From positions 1-64,000 of the forward strand of contig OMJM01000022.1 in the NCBI GenBank assembly GCA_900299345.1: DNA of 64,000 nucleotides, written 5' to 3'. Positions within the stretch are counted from its first letter, which is position 1. Every line of letters starts with the position of its first letter. This stretch comes from a bacterium (GTDB lineage Bacteria; Fibrobacterota; Fibrobacteria; UBA11236). This document shows positions 41,603-49,870 of this stretch, in pieces. Position numbers and translations under genes: made by a program. A model generated the notes under the pieces. The model saw nothing but the letters and a program-made list of their open reading frames with translations, was not told the DNA's origin and searched no databases.

Positions 41603-41672
41603 AGTCGTTTCTAGGTAGCCCCAATCCGTCTAACTTCCGGTGGCGTTTTCGGTTAGAAGGTCCGCACCCTCA

Positions 41673-41696
41673 AGGGGGCGACGCCCCTATTTTCCT
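41673..41696 (+). terminator. Possible rho-independent terminator after gltA
   Basis: AGGGGGCGACGCCCCTATTTT: GC stem with a short loop followed by a T-rich tract. Confidence 0.4.
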
Positions 41697-41836
41697 CAAG
41701 ACGAGACAGGGAAGAGGGGGTAAAAGATGCCGAAAAATCATATTTCTGTTACCTTAAACGCCCACGATCCTTGCTGGGAGGTCCGTTCGGGATTTTTCAT
41801 CGGGGATTTTTTAACCAGCAACGAGAAGGATGAGAC

Positions 41837-42109
41837 ATGAATTTATTCGTAGGAAATTTGTCCTGGGGCGTCACTCAGGATGAATTGCACGCAGCCTTTG
41901 CCGCTTTCGGCCAGGTTGGATCCGCCAAGATCATGATGGATCGCGAGACGGGAAAGCCGCGCGGCTTTGCCTTCGTGGATATGCCCAATGACGGCGAGGC
42001 CCAGAAGGCCATCGAAGCGCTGAACGGCAAGGATTTCAAGGGCCGCCCCTTGAACGTCAATGAAGCCCGTCCGCGCGAGAACCGCCCCCGTCCTCAGAAT
42101 CGCTGGTAA
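41837..42109 (+). CDS. RRM-domain RNA-binding protein
   Basis: NLFVGNLSWGVTQDELHAAFAAFGQVGSAKIMMDRETGKPRGFAFVDMPNDGEAQKAIEALNGKDFKGRPLNVNEARPR (RNP1 and RNP2). Confidence 0.96.
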   Translation: MNLFVGNLSWGVTQDELHAAFAAFGQVGSAKIMMDRETGKPRGFAFVDMPNDGEAQKAIEALNGKDFKGRPLNVNEARPRENRPRPQNRW

Positions 42110-42187
42110 GATCGAAACGAGAGCCGCTTCATCGCGGCTTACTCCTTCCCATCTCCGCTTGACCGGAGAGGGAATCGCATCATCCCA

Positions 42188-43399
42188 TTGAAACGTCATC
42201 CTTCCACAGGCTTGGGTTCCCTCAGGGGCCCGAGCCTTGTGATGTTTTTGGGTTTTGTCGGTCTCTCGGCCGGACAGTTCCACGGATATCTGTTTGAGAG
42301 GATGGGCTTTTTTCCGCTCCAGATTGGCATCCTTCTGTTTTCCGGGTACGCAGCCGGCATTGTGGCTCCCATCGTGCAAGTGCGTGCCATCCGGTGGCTG
42401 CGTGGTCCCCGTCGTCCGTTGATGCTCATCCTCGCCGGCGCAGGGCTTGGCATGGCGTTTTTACCGCATGTTCATGGATTCTTCGCAGTGGCCATGATTT
42501 TTTTCATGGCGCTTTTCTGCACGGCCAGCATCTCCACGTTGATTACCGCCTGCTCCCTCGAAGTGACGCGGGATCGTGGTCGTTGGCTGTACTTCGTCAT
42601 ACGGACCCTGGGAACGATCGGATATCTCGTGGGGTGCGTGGCCAGTTATTTCCGTTCCACTCCGGAGTCGCTTCCGTTTCTCTATCTCGGTTTCGGTGGG
42701 GCGTTCATTGCCGCCCTGGCCGTGGCGACAGTTGATCTCCGGCCCGCAGACCCCCGACAGGCGCCGGAGGATGCGGAGGTGGTGGAACATCCCCGCGCAG
42801 CTCCGGGGTTTCGCCGCGCGCTGCAGCTGTTTTCCGATCCACTGACCGCGCGTTTGTTATGGACGCTGGGTGTGATGAATTTTGCCAATGCGATGGTGAC
42901 TCTCGCGCAGGGAAATTATCTGGCCTCGCGATTTTCCGGCGGACAGAGCGTGATCAGTGAAGCGTGGATCGTGGCGACCTTTTGCGAGATTCCCCTCATG
43001 CTGTTTTGTGCATGGTTGATGCGCCGCCACGGCCTGCGCGCAGTAATCACCTTTGGATTGCTGGGAACGGTTTTGAAACTGGTATTGACGGGAATCGCCG
43101 GATCACGGGGCGTCTATTTTCTTGGCCTCATGGTTCACGGGTGTTTCTTTTCCGGGGCACTGGTGGGTTTTAACCTCTATGTGGATCAACGCTTTCCGGT
43201 GGCTGATAGGCCGTCGTTGCAGGCTCTGGGGACATTATTCTATCAGGGAATTCCCACTGCGCTCGCGGGTTTGGCTGTTGGCACTGTCTGGCACTTTTGG
43301 GGTCTGCGCTCCGTCTTTTGGATCGCGGGAATGATCGCTATGATGACAGGGGTTACGGCTTTCAAGCTGCTGCCCCGGCTGTCCTCATCGCGCGCCTAG
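42188..43399 (+). CDS. MFS transporter
   Basis: About 12 hydrophobic segments; start region of MKRHPSTGLGSLRGPSLVMFLGFVGLSAGQFHGYLFERMGF uncertain. Confidence 0.8.
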   Translation: MKRHPSTGLGSLRGPSLVMFLGFVGLSAGQFHGYLFERMGFFPLQIGILLFSGYAAGIVAPIVQVRAIRWLRGPRRPLMLILAGAGLGMAFLPHVHGFFAVAMIFFMALFCTASISTLITACSLEVTRDRGRWLYFVIRTLGTIGYLVGCVASYFRSTPESLPFLYLGFGGAFIAALAVATVDLRPADPRQAPEDAEVVEHPRAAPGFRRALQLFSDPLTARLLWTLGVMNFANAMVTLAQGNYLASRFSGGQSVISEAWIVATFCEIPLMLFCAWLMRRHGLRAVITFGLLGTVLKLVLTGIAGSRGVYFLGLMVHGCFFSGALVGFNLYVDQRFPVADRPSLQALGTLFYQGIPTALAGLAVGTVWHFWGLRSVFWIAGMIAMMTGVTAFKLLPRLSSSRA

Positions 43400-43442
43400 C
43401 CTCGTCGGGCGTATATTTACACACGAGATTTCCGGAGGGTTC

Positions 43443-44471
43443 ATGCGCAAGCTTTCCTGGTTGTTCGCCGTGATGTTCTGGATGACGGCCCACGTTCCCG
43501 CCGTGGCCGGGGATTCGGATGATGACGGCATTCCGAACAAATACGATTTATGTCCCAAGGAACCCGAGGATATGGACGGGTTCGAGGACACGGACGGTTG
43601 TCCGGATCCTGACAACGACAAGGATGGAGTCTGCGATCCGTGGGTGGGGGAGAAAGGCCAGTCAGACAAATACGCCCCAATCTGCAAGGGCTCCGATCAA
43701 TGCGTCAATGATCCCGAGGATCGGGATGGTTTTCAGGACGATGATGGCTGCCCGGATTTGGACAACGACAACGATGCAGTGATCGACACCCATGACAAAT
43801 GTCCGAACATTCCTGAGGATATGGACGGGTTCGAGGATGAGGATGGCTGCCCGGATCCGGACAACGACAAGGACGGTTTGTGCGATCCGTGGGTGATGGA
43901 AAAAGGTCAGTCCGATAAATACGCCTCGATGTGCAAGAGCGTGGATGTTTGTGCAAATGATGCCGAAGACAAGGATGGGTTTGAGGACACGGACGGCTGC
44001 CCGGATCCGGACAATGACAAGGACGGAATTCCCGATGTGCAGGACAAATGCCCCAACCAGCCGGAAACGGTGAATGGCGTCGAGGATGAGGACGGATGTC
44101 CCGACAAGATGCATCCGCCGCTGCAACGATCGCAGTTGTTGCCTGTCGTAAAGTTCCGCACGGCCACCGCAGAGCTGACTGTTGAGGCGGAGTCGGCGTT
44201 GGAAGAGTTCGGCAAACAACTGGCGGAGTATCCGGACTCCACCGTTGAGATTCGTCTGGGAGCTGCATGGCACAGCAGCGAGAAGAAGGACAAATATTTG
44301 AACCTGATGCAGACGCGTTCCAAGGCGATTGTGGATTTCCTTGTGGGCAAAGGTGTCAAATTGCGCCAGTTGCGTGAGCTCGAATATACGCCGGATAACA
44401 TGAAAGTTCTCAAAGGGACGGATCAGGACTTCAACAAGGAGAAGCCTTTGGAGATATTCCTGCTCAATTAA
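43443..44471 (+). CDS. Thrombospondin type-3 repeat protein with C-terminal degenerate OmpA-like domain
   Basis: DSDDDGIPNKYDLCPKEPEDMDGFEDTDGCPDPDNDKDG repeated; C-term VVKFRTATAELTVEAESALEEFGKQLAEYPDSTVEIRLGAAWHSSEKKDKYLNLMQTRSKAIVDFLVGKGV. Confidence 0.85.
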   Translation: MRKLSWLFAVMFWMTAHVPAVAGDSDDDGIPNKYDLCPKEPEDMDGFEDTDGCPDPDNDKDGVCDPWVGEKGQSDKYAPICKGSDQCVNDPEDRDGFQDDDGCPDLDNDNDAVIDTHDKCPNIPEDMDGFEDEDGCPDPDNDKDGLCDPWVMEKGQSDKYASMCKSVDVCANDAEDKDGFEDTDGCPDPDNDKDGIPDVQDKCPNQPETVNGVEDEDGCPDKMHPPLQRSQLLPVVKFRTATAELTVEAESALEEFGKQLAEYPDSTVEIRLGAAWHSSEKKDKYLNLMQTRSKAIVDFLVGKGVKLRQLRELEYTPDNMKVLKGTDQDFNKEKPLEIFLLN

Positions 44472-44496
44472 AGCAGGAAGTCTTCGGGAGGATGGT

Positions 44497-45291
44497 TTGC
44501 GTCGTTTCGTTTCACTGATTCTTGTGGTGGTCGCCTTTGGTGGAGCAGAGTTGCCCAAGGCCTGGCTTGGTATTTCGTTCGAGGACATCCCCGCAGCACA
44601 GGCTCCGAAGGAATATGCCCCCTTTGCGGAGGAAGGGCCGGTTCGTATCGTCAAGGTTTTCAAAGGCGCGTCCGCGGATCAGGCCGGGTTGAAGGCGGGG
44701 GACTACCTGCTGGGTATCAATGGAGTACTGTTGCACGGCCGCAAGACCTTGCTGGATACCATCCAAAGCAAGAGTGTCGGCGACATGGTGGATTTGAAGC
44801 TCGGCCGCAATGGCAAAATGCTCAAGCAGAAGCTTGCACTGTCGCCCCGGCCCGAGGATATGCGCACACTTACGCAAACTCTCGTTGGAAGTCCCGCGCC
44901 AGAATTGCGCGGCAAGTATTATCACCATCCAGCGGGCTTGCTGTCGAAATTGAAAGGGAAGGCGGTATTGCTCGACTTTTGGGCCACGTGGTGTGGTCCT
45001 TGCCGCATGACTTTGCCCGGGTTGCAGGCCGTATACGAGCGATACAAGGACAAAGGTTTGGTCGTGATTGGAATCAGCTCCGAGGACAGCGGAACTTTGA
45101 ATGCGTTCCAATCCCAGAACAAGCTGGCCTATTCCCTGATGCAGGACGCCGGAGGGTTGGGCATGCGGGATTATGCGGCGTTTGCGTATCCGACTTTGGT
45201 GCTCATCGATCGCAAGGGAATTGTGCAGCGGGTCGAAGTGGGGGGCCACGACGAGGAGAGCATCGATCGTTGGGTCCGCGAGTTGCTTTGA
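44497..45291 (+). CDS. PDZ-thioredoxin (TlpA-like) fusion protein
   Basis: PDZ: VRIVKVFKGASADQAGLKAGDYLLGINGVLLHGRKTLLDTIQSKSVGDMVDLKLGRNGK; thioredoxin: GKAVLLDFWATWCGPCRMTLPGLQAVYERYKDKGLVVIGIS. TTG start with upstream GGGAGG. Confidence 0.88.
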   Translation: MRRFVSLILVVVAFGGAELPKAWLGISFEDIPAAQAPKEYAPFAEEGPVRIVKVFKGASADQAGLKAGDYLLGINGVLLHGRKTLLDTIQSKSVGDMVDLKLGRNGKMLKQKLALSPRPEDMRTLTQTLVGSPAPELRGKYYHHPAGLLSKLKGKAVLLDFWATWCGPCRMTLPGLQAVYERYKDKGLVVIGISSEDSGTLNAFQSQNKLAYSLMQDAGGLGMRDYAAFAYPTLVLIDRKGIVQRVEVGGHDEESIDRWVRELL

Positions 45292-45295
45292 TCGC

Positions 45296-45997
45296 TCAAC
45301 GCTTCGGCGGTTCGAAGTAGTCTGGAAACCGTTCCCGCAGGGAGGAAAATCCTTCCGCTCCTACTATCAGGTGATCGATCAACGGGATGCCTAGCAATCG
45401 TCCCGAATCGGAAAGTCGGCGCGTGATCGAAAGATCATCCGTGGAGGGCTCCAGGGAACCGCTGGGATGGTTGTGCGCCACCAGAATACTTACCGCCCGA
45501 TCTTCGAGGGCACAGGCGAATGTTTCGCGTGGATGCACCTGACTTTGGTTCGCCAATCCCACCGTGATTTCGTGCATCTTGATGGCCTGATGTGCTCCAT
45601 CCAGCGTGACGACCACGAAGCATTCCTGTTTCCGTCCCCGTAAGGTTCCCAGTAACGGCAAAGCGTCTTGAGGCTTGCGGACGCGAACGCGGCGGCGAGG
45701 AGTGAGAAATCTTCGTGACAGTTCCAACGCCGCGAGAAGCTGTCCGCCTTTTCCCGGACCCATTCCGCTGATGCGGCAGAGTTCCCCTAACGTGGGTTCA
45801 TCCATGACGGAGGACAGATATGCCGCGACTTCATGTGCGAGTGCCAGCACATCCTTGCCACTTTGGCCGCGCCCAAACAGCACAGCCAGAAGTTCCTCGT
45901 TGGTGAGCGCACTGGCACCTTCCCGGTTCAGCCGTTCACGAGGGCGTTGTTCATGGGAGAGCTCCTTCAGCGAGATTCTGTGATCCATGCGCCTCAT
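45296..45997 (-). CDS. radC: RadC family DNA repair protein (JAB/MPN domain)
   Basis: LSHEQRPRERLNREGASALTNEELLAVLFGRG, HEITVGLANQSQVHPRETFACALEDRAVSILVAHNHPSGSLEPSTDDLSITRRLSDSGRLLGIPLIDHLIVG. Confidence 0.95.
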   Translation of the reverse strand: MRRMDHRISLKELSHEQRPRERLNREGASALTNEELLAVLFGRGQSGKDVLALAHEVAAYLSSVMDEPTLGELCRISGMGPGKGGQLLAALELSRRFLTPRRRVRVRKPQDALPLLGTLRGRKQECFVVVTLDGAHQAIKMHEITVGLANQSQVHPRETFACALEDRAVSILVAHNHPSGSLEPSTDDLSITRRLSDSGRLLGIPLIDHLIVGAEGFSSLRERFPDYFEPPKR

Positions 45998-46020
45998 GGT
46001 AGAGAAATGGCACTGTCGTA

Positions 46021-46040
46021 GGAGTGACGGCGGTCACGCC
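46021..46040. repeat. Short palindromic element, copy 1
   Basis: GGAGTGACGGCGGTCACGCC; identical to copy 2 (47305-47324) except for three central nt. Confidence 0.75.
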
Positions 46041-46063
46041 GGGTTGATATAAATTTCAGGGAA

Positions 46064-47311
46064 ATGAGCGCTAGAGTTTCATTCTTGCCGGAAAAAAGGG
46101 GGCCTGTTTTTTTTGAATGTGTGATGGCGCTGGCCGTTGCCATTTTTCTTGTAGCCGGCATTGATTTCTTCACCAATGTGATGCCTCCAAAGTGGGATAC
46201 GGTCGAGTACATGGATATGGCACGTTCTGGAATTTTCGGAAACGATCATTTAATGGCTCCGTTTGCCTACCGGCCTGGCATGCCCTTGCTGGCGCGTCTT
46301 GTTTCCGATGTGGCGGCCATCCCCCTTGAAGATGGATTTCTATGGATCACCCGTTGTTCAGCCATCGCTTTTCTGTTTCTTTGTTTTCTGTTGTCAAGAT
46401 GCTTCACGCATTCCGCAGTCAGGGCGATGGGCCCCGTCCTCCTGATCAGCCTTTCGGCCATGCACGTCAAGGTCCCCTTGTTTGCGCCCACAGCCGTGGA
46501 CGTTGCCGCTTACCCGCTCATGGTGCTTGCCTTCCTGTTCTTCATCCGTGGTCGTTTATGGGGGTGCTTTTGGACGGCGTGCATCGGCCTCTTCTTCAAG
46601 GAGTTTCTGGCCATTCCACTTTTTCTGGCGTTGTGGAGAATGATATTGGACCATCGGAAGGAACCGCCCGGCAGAAATCGTTTGATGCTTTCGCTCGCGA
46701 TCCTTCTGGCCCTGAGTGTCATTCTGACTCCCCGATTATTCCTTCATGTGGCGGGAACGGTCCAGGAAATAGATCCTCTGCATCGTCCCCGTTCCCTCGG
46801 ACGTCTTGTCCTGAATCCCCTCAATCCGTTGCGCAACGTCAATATCCTGTTGGATCTATGCAGTTATTGGTTGCCATGTCTGCTGCTTGCGACCTCGCAG
46901 CGTATGCGGGAGGTGCGTGAGTTCCTGCGGCCGCTGGAAAAATTTGTCATCGGTTTTCTGGCCTTGAATCTTTTGCTGGTGATGTACGGGGGCACCAATA
47001 TTTTGATCTTCATCTCTTATTCGGCTCCGATACAGATTATGATTCTTGCGATCTGGGCGGAAAAGGAGAGGCATCCGGTCGAATGGATTATTGCCTTGAT
47101 GTGCATGGGATTGTACAACCGGGTGTTTTCCGCCATCCCGTTGCCGGACGAAAACTTTGCTGCCTTTATCGATTTCTATGAGGGATGGGGTTCTCGGGTC
47201 AATCTTTCCACCCTGAAGCATTTTCTCGAAATAGCCATGTACTTGGGGGTGATGTGGGGGGCGCGGAGCATATTACGACGCCATACGAAAACAGTGTTGC
47301 CGCAGGAGTGA
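46064..47311 (+). CDS. Polytopic membrane protein, possibly GT-C glycosyltransferase-like
   Basis: Multiple TM segments; acidic motif in first loop (PKWDTVEYMDMARSG), FKEFLAIP; assignment inferred from topology only. Confidence 0.55.
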   Translation: MSARVSFLPEKRGPVFFECVMALAVAIFLVAGIDFFTNVMPPKWDTVEYMDMARSGIFGNDHLMAPFAYRPGMPLLARLVSDVAAIPLEDGFLWITRCSAIAFLFLCFLLSRCFTHSAVRAMGPVLLISLSAMHVKVPLFAPTAVDVAAYPLMVLAFLFFIRGRLWGCFWTACIGLFFKEFLAIPLFLALWRMILDHRKEPPGRNRLMLSLAILLALSVILTPRLFLHVAGTVQEIDPLHRPRSLGRLVLNPLNPLRNVNILLDLCSYWLPCLLLATSQRMREVREFLRPLEKFVIGFLALNLLLVMYGGTNILIFISYSAPIQIMILAIWAEKERHPVEWIIALMCMGLYNRVFSAIPLPDENFAAFIDFYEGWGSRVNLSTLKHFLEIAMYLGVMWGARSILRRHTKTVLPQE

Positions 47312-47324
47312 CGTTTGTCACGCC
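47305..47324. repeat. Short palindromic element, copy 2, at convergent 3' ends
   Basis: GGAGTGACGTTTGTCACGCC; contains TGA of the plus-strand gene (47309-47311) and TGA of the minus-strand gene (47318-47320). Confidence 0.8.
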
Positions 47325-48193
47325 TCCAGATTCAGGCGGAACTTTTTCCGGTTGCGAGGCAAATGATGGGTCATGTATGCAAAAGCCTCATCCACAGAGT
47401 CGCACAACTGGAACAGCCGGAGATCCTCCGGGCTGATAACCCCTTGCGCGACCAGATACTTGAAGTCGATGACCCGTGTCCAGAATTCCCGGCCATAGAG
47501 CACCACCACCATTTTCTTGGTGATGCGATGTGTCTGTACGAGAGTCAGCAGTTCCATCATTTCGTCGATGGTCCCGAAACCTCCGGGAAACATGACGATG
47601 GCCTTGGCCGTGTAGACGAACCAGAATTTGCGCATGAAAAAATAGCGGAACTCGAAGGATAGCTGTGGATCGATGTAGGAATTGGGTTGCTGTTCGAAAG
47701 GCAACAGGATATTGAGGCCGACAGAAGGAGCCTTTCCGGCCTGTGCCCCTTTGTTGGCCGCTTCCATGATGCCAGGGCCGCCGCCGGAGGCGATGGCATA
47801 GCCGTAGCGATTCGTGTTGCTCCATTCCGCAAGCCGTCGACTCAGTTCGGCGCACTCTTCATAGTAACGTGACATCTGCAGATCGCGTTCCGCCGCATGG
47901 ACCGATTTGGAATCCCGCGTGCTTTTGGCTTTCGCCTTGCGAAGGTTTGCGAGAGCGATTTTCCTCGGGAGGATGCGGGCGGATCCGAAGAACACCAAGG
48001 TATCCCGGATGTTGAAACGTTCGAGGCGATGCTCCGGTTCAAGGAACTCCGCCAGAATGCGCACCGCGCGGCCATCGCGGCCCAACAGGAAATCCGAATT
48101 CAGAAAAGAAGCATGAAGCCGATCTTTTTTGCCGGATGCGATGGCCGATCCGGGCTGCCGGTTCGTGCGCTTTTGCCTGATCCGTTTATTCAT
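47318..48193 (-). CDS. LOG family (TIGR00730-like) Rossmann-fold protein
   Basis: [40 protein letters not shown] and [22 protein letters not shown] (PGGxGTxxE). Start set to MNKRIRQK, overlapping the mgsA stop by 8 nt. Confidence 0.92.
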   Translation of the reverse strand: MNKRIRQKRTNRQPGSAIASGKKDRLHASFLNSDFLLGRDGRAVRILAEFLEPEHRLERFNIRDTLVFFGSARILPRKIALANLRKAKAKSTRDSKSVHAAERDLQMSRYYEECAELSRRLAEWSNTNRYGYAIASGGGPGIMEAANKGAQAGKAPSVGLNILLPFEQQPNSYIDPQLSFEFRYFFMRKFWFVYTAKAIVMFPGGFGTIDEMMELLTLVQTHRITKKMVVVLYGREFWTRVIDFKYLVAQGVISPEDLRLFQLCDSVDEAFAYMTHHLPRNRKKFRLNLEA

Positions 48194-48653
48194 CAATGGG
48201 GCGATTTCTATAGGAGTCGTAATCTGGAATGAGGCGATCGTAGGTCTCATCCATCAGCGGGGAAGAGATGATGAAGTCCGCCGAGGCACGATTGCAGGCC
48301 ATCGGAATATTCCACACCACGGCCATGCGGAGCAGGGCTTTTACGTCGGGATCATGCGGCACCGGCTCGAGAGGATCCCAGAAGAAGATGAGGAAATCGA
48401 TTTCCCCGTCCACGATTTTGGAACCGATTTGCTGGTCGCCACCGAGCGGGCCGCTTTGAAGCTTGTGGATTCGGATGCCGAGTTCGTTCTCCAGAAGCCC
48501 GCCCGTGGTACCCGTGGCGAAGACGGTGTGATGCGCCAGGAGCACCTTGTTAAACTTCGCCCATTCGATCAGATCGCGTTTCTTGTTGTCGTGCGCCACC
48601 AGCGCGATTTTTTTGTCCTTGGTGACCAGCATCTTTTTGTAGGCGATTTTCAT
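48186..48653 (-). CDS. mgsA: Methylglyoxal synthase
   Basis: [105 protein letters not shown]. Confidence 0.97.
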   Translation of the reverse strand: MKIAYKKMLVTKDKKIALVAHDNKKRDLIEWAKFNKVLLAHHTVFATGTTGGLLENELGIRIHKLQSGPLGGDQQIGSKIVDGEIDFLIFFWDPLEPVPHDPDVKALLRMAVVWNIPMACNRASADFIISSPLMDETYDRLIPDYDSYRNRPIDE

Positions 48654-48681
48654 GGTGTCCTTCCCTTGCTGACACTACAAC

Positions 48682-49491
48682 CTAATTAACGCGTCCTTCG
48701 AAACCCGCTTTCACTTCGTAACCGCCGTGTTTCCGGATGTTCAACACACCCGAATCGAAAATCAGATATTGCCCCTTGATGCCCAAGAGTGTCCCTGAAA
48801 GATCGGGTTGTTTCTCCGGATTCAGGGAGACAACCTTGGTGGGATAACGCAAGACCGGATAACTAAAACGTACGGGTTCCATCGCGGAGAGCTTTTCGCC
48901 CGGGAAACTATCCTGCCAAAGCGCAAACACTTTCTCCCGCTCCGCGTGCAAATCCACCGGCTTTTCGACGCCGCTCAACATGTGCCGCCAGTTGGTGCGA
49001 TCGGGAATATGCTGACTCAGCGCGTATTCGATGATGCCGGAATCCCTGCGGCTGCACACCGAGGCGATGGGCAGCGCCTCAATGGCACCTTGATCCATCC
49101 ATCGAGTCGTGGCGTACTGGGAACGTGTGATGCCGACCTTGAGTCCCGAGGAATTGGCGAGATACACGGTGTGGGGAATGAAGCAGTGAGCCTCACCCCA
49201 CGCCGGTTCACGACACGTTCCCAGATGGTGATGACACGTGTGGGGCCTCACGATGCACAGGTCGCATTGCGCCAGGGTCTGGCAGCATTTGAAGCAATAG
49301 CCCTGGCTGTAGCTGGTCGCGGTTCGATCACCGCATTCGAGGCAGAAAATACGGCCCGTGAAACGCAGGTTCAGGCGCTGACCAAGTCCTTCGTTCAGAG
49401 GAAGCGATTCCCTGCCCACCGGAAGTGCATAGCCCACGGGCGTTCCGGGAGTGGTGTCCATTTTGCGCAGGATTCCGAGTAACGCCGGCAT
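48682..49491 (-). CDS. DUF2797-like Cys/His-rich protein
   Basis: FCLECGDRTATSYSQGYCFKCCQTLAQCDLCIVRPHTCHHHLGTCREPAWGEAHCFIPHTVYLANSSGLKVGITR; start choice uncertain. Confidence 0.8.
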   Translation of the reverse strand: MPALLGILRKMDTTPGTPVGYALPVGRESLPLNEGLGQRLNLRFTGRIFCLECGDRTATSYSQGYCFKCCQTLAQCDLCIVRPHTCHHHLGTCREPAWGEAHCFIPHTVYLANSSGLKVGITRSQYATTRWMDQGAIEALPIASVCSRRDSGIIEYALSQHIPDRTNWRHMLSGVEKPVDLHAEREKVFALWQDSFPGEKLSAMEPVRFSYPVLRYPTKVVSLNPEKQPDLSGTLLGIKGQYLIFDSGVLNIRKHGGYEVKAGFEGRVN

Positions 49492-49500
49492 GTCTGGAAA

Positions 49501-49508
49501 TATATTTG
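49501..49508 (+). promoter_or_regulatory. TATATTTG box, 5 nt before the ArsC/Spx-like ATG
   Basis: GGAAA-TATATTTG-CCGCC-ATG. Confidence 0.55.
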
Positions 49509-49513
49509 CCGCC

Positions 49514-49867
49514 ATGAACACTTTTTACGGATACAAGAAATGTTCCACCTGCCGCAAGGCTGAAAAGGCCTTGGAAAAAGCCGGATGCGATTACACCTTC
49601 GTGGATATCACGCTCCAGCCTCCTTCCAAAGCGGAACTGAAACGCATTCAAACGCAGTCCGGGTTGCCGCTGCGGAAGTTGTTCAACACCAGCGGCGAGC
49701 TGTACAAGCTGTTGAGGATTAAGGACAAGGTCGGTACGATGAGCGACGAGCAGATTTTCGACATGCTCTCACAAAACGGCCGGCTGATCAAGCGTCCGCT
49801 GGTGACGGATGGAAAACACAGCACCGTCGGCTTTGACGACGCAGTTTTCCGGGCTGCCTGGATGTAA
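49514..49867 (+). CDS. ArsC/Spx family thioredoxin-fold protein
   Basis: MNTFYGYKKCSTCRKAEKALEKAGCDYTFVDITLQPPSKAEL, GLPLRKLFNTSGELYK, NGRLIKRPLVTDG. Confidence 0.9.
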   Translation: MNTFYGYKKCSTCRKAEKALEKAGCDYTFVDITLQPPSKAELKRIQTQSGLPLRKLFNTSGELYKLLRIKDKVGTMSDEQIFDMLSQNGRLIKRPLVTDGKHSTVGFDDAVFRAAWM

Positions 49868-49870
49868 ACT

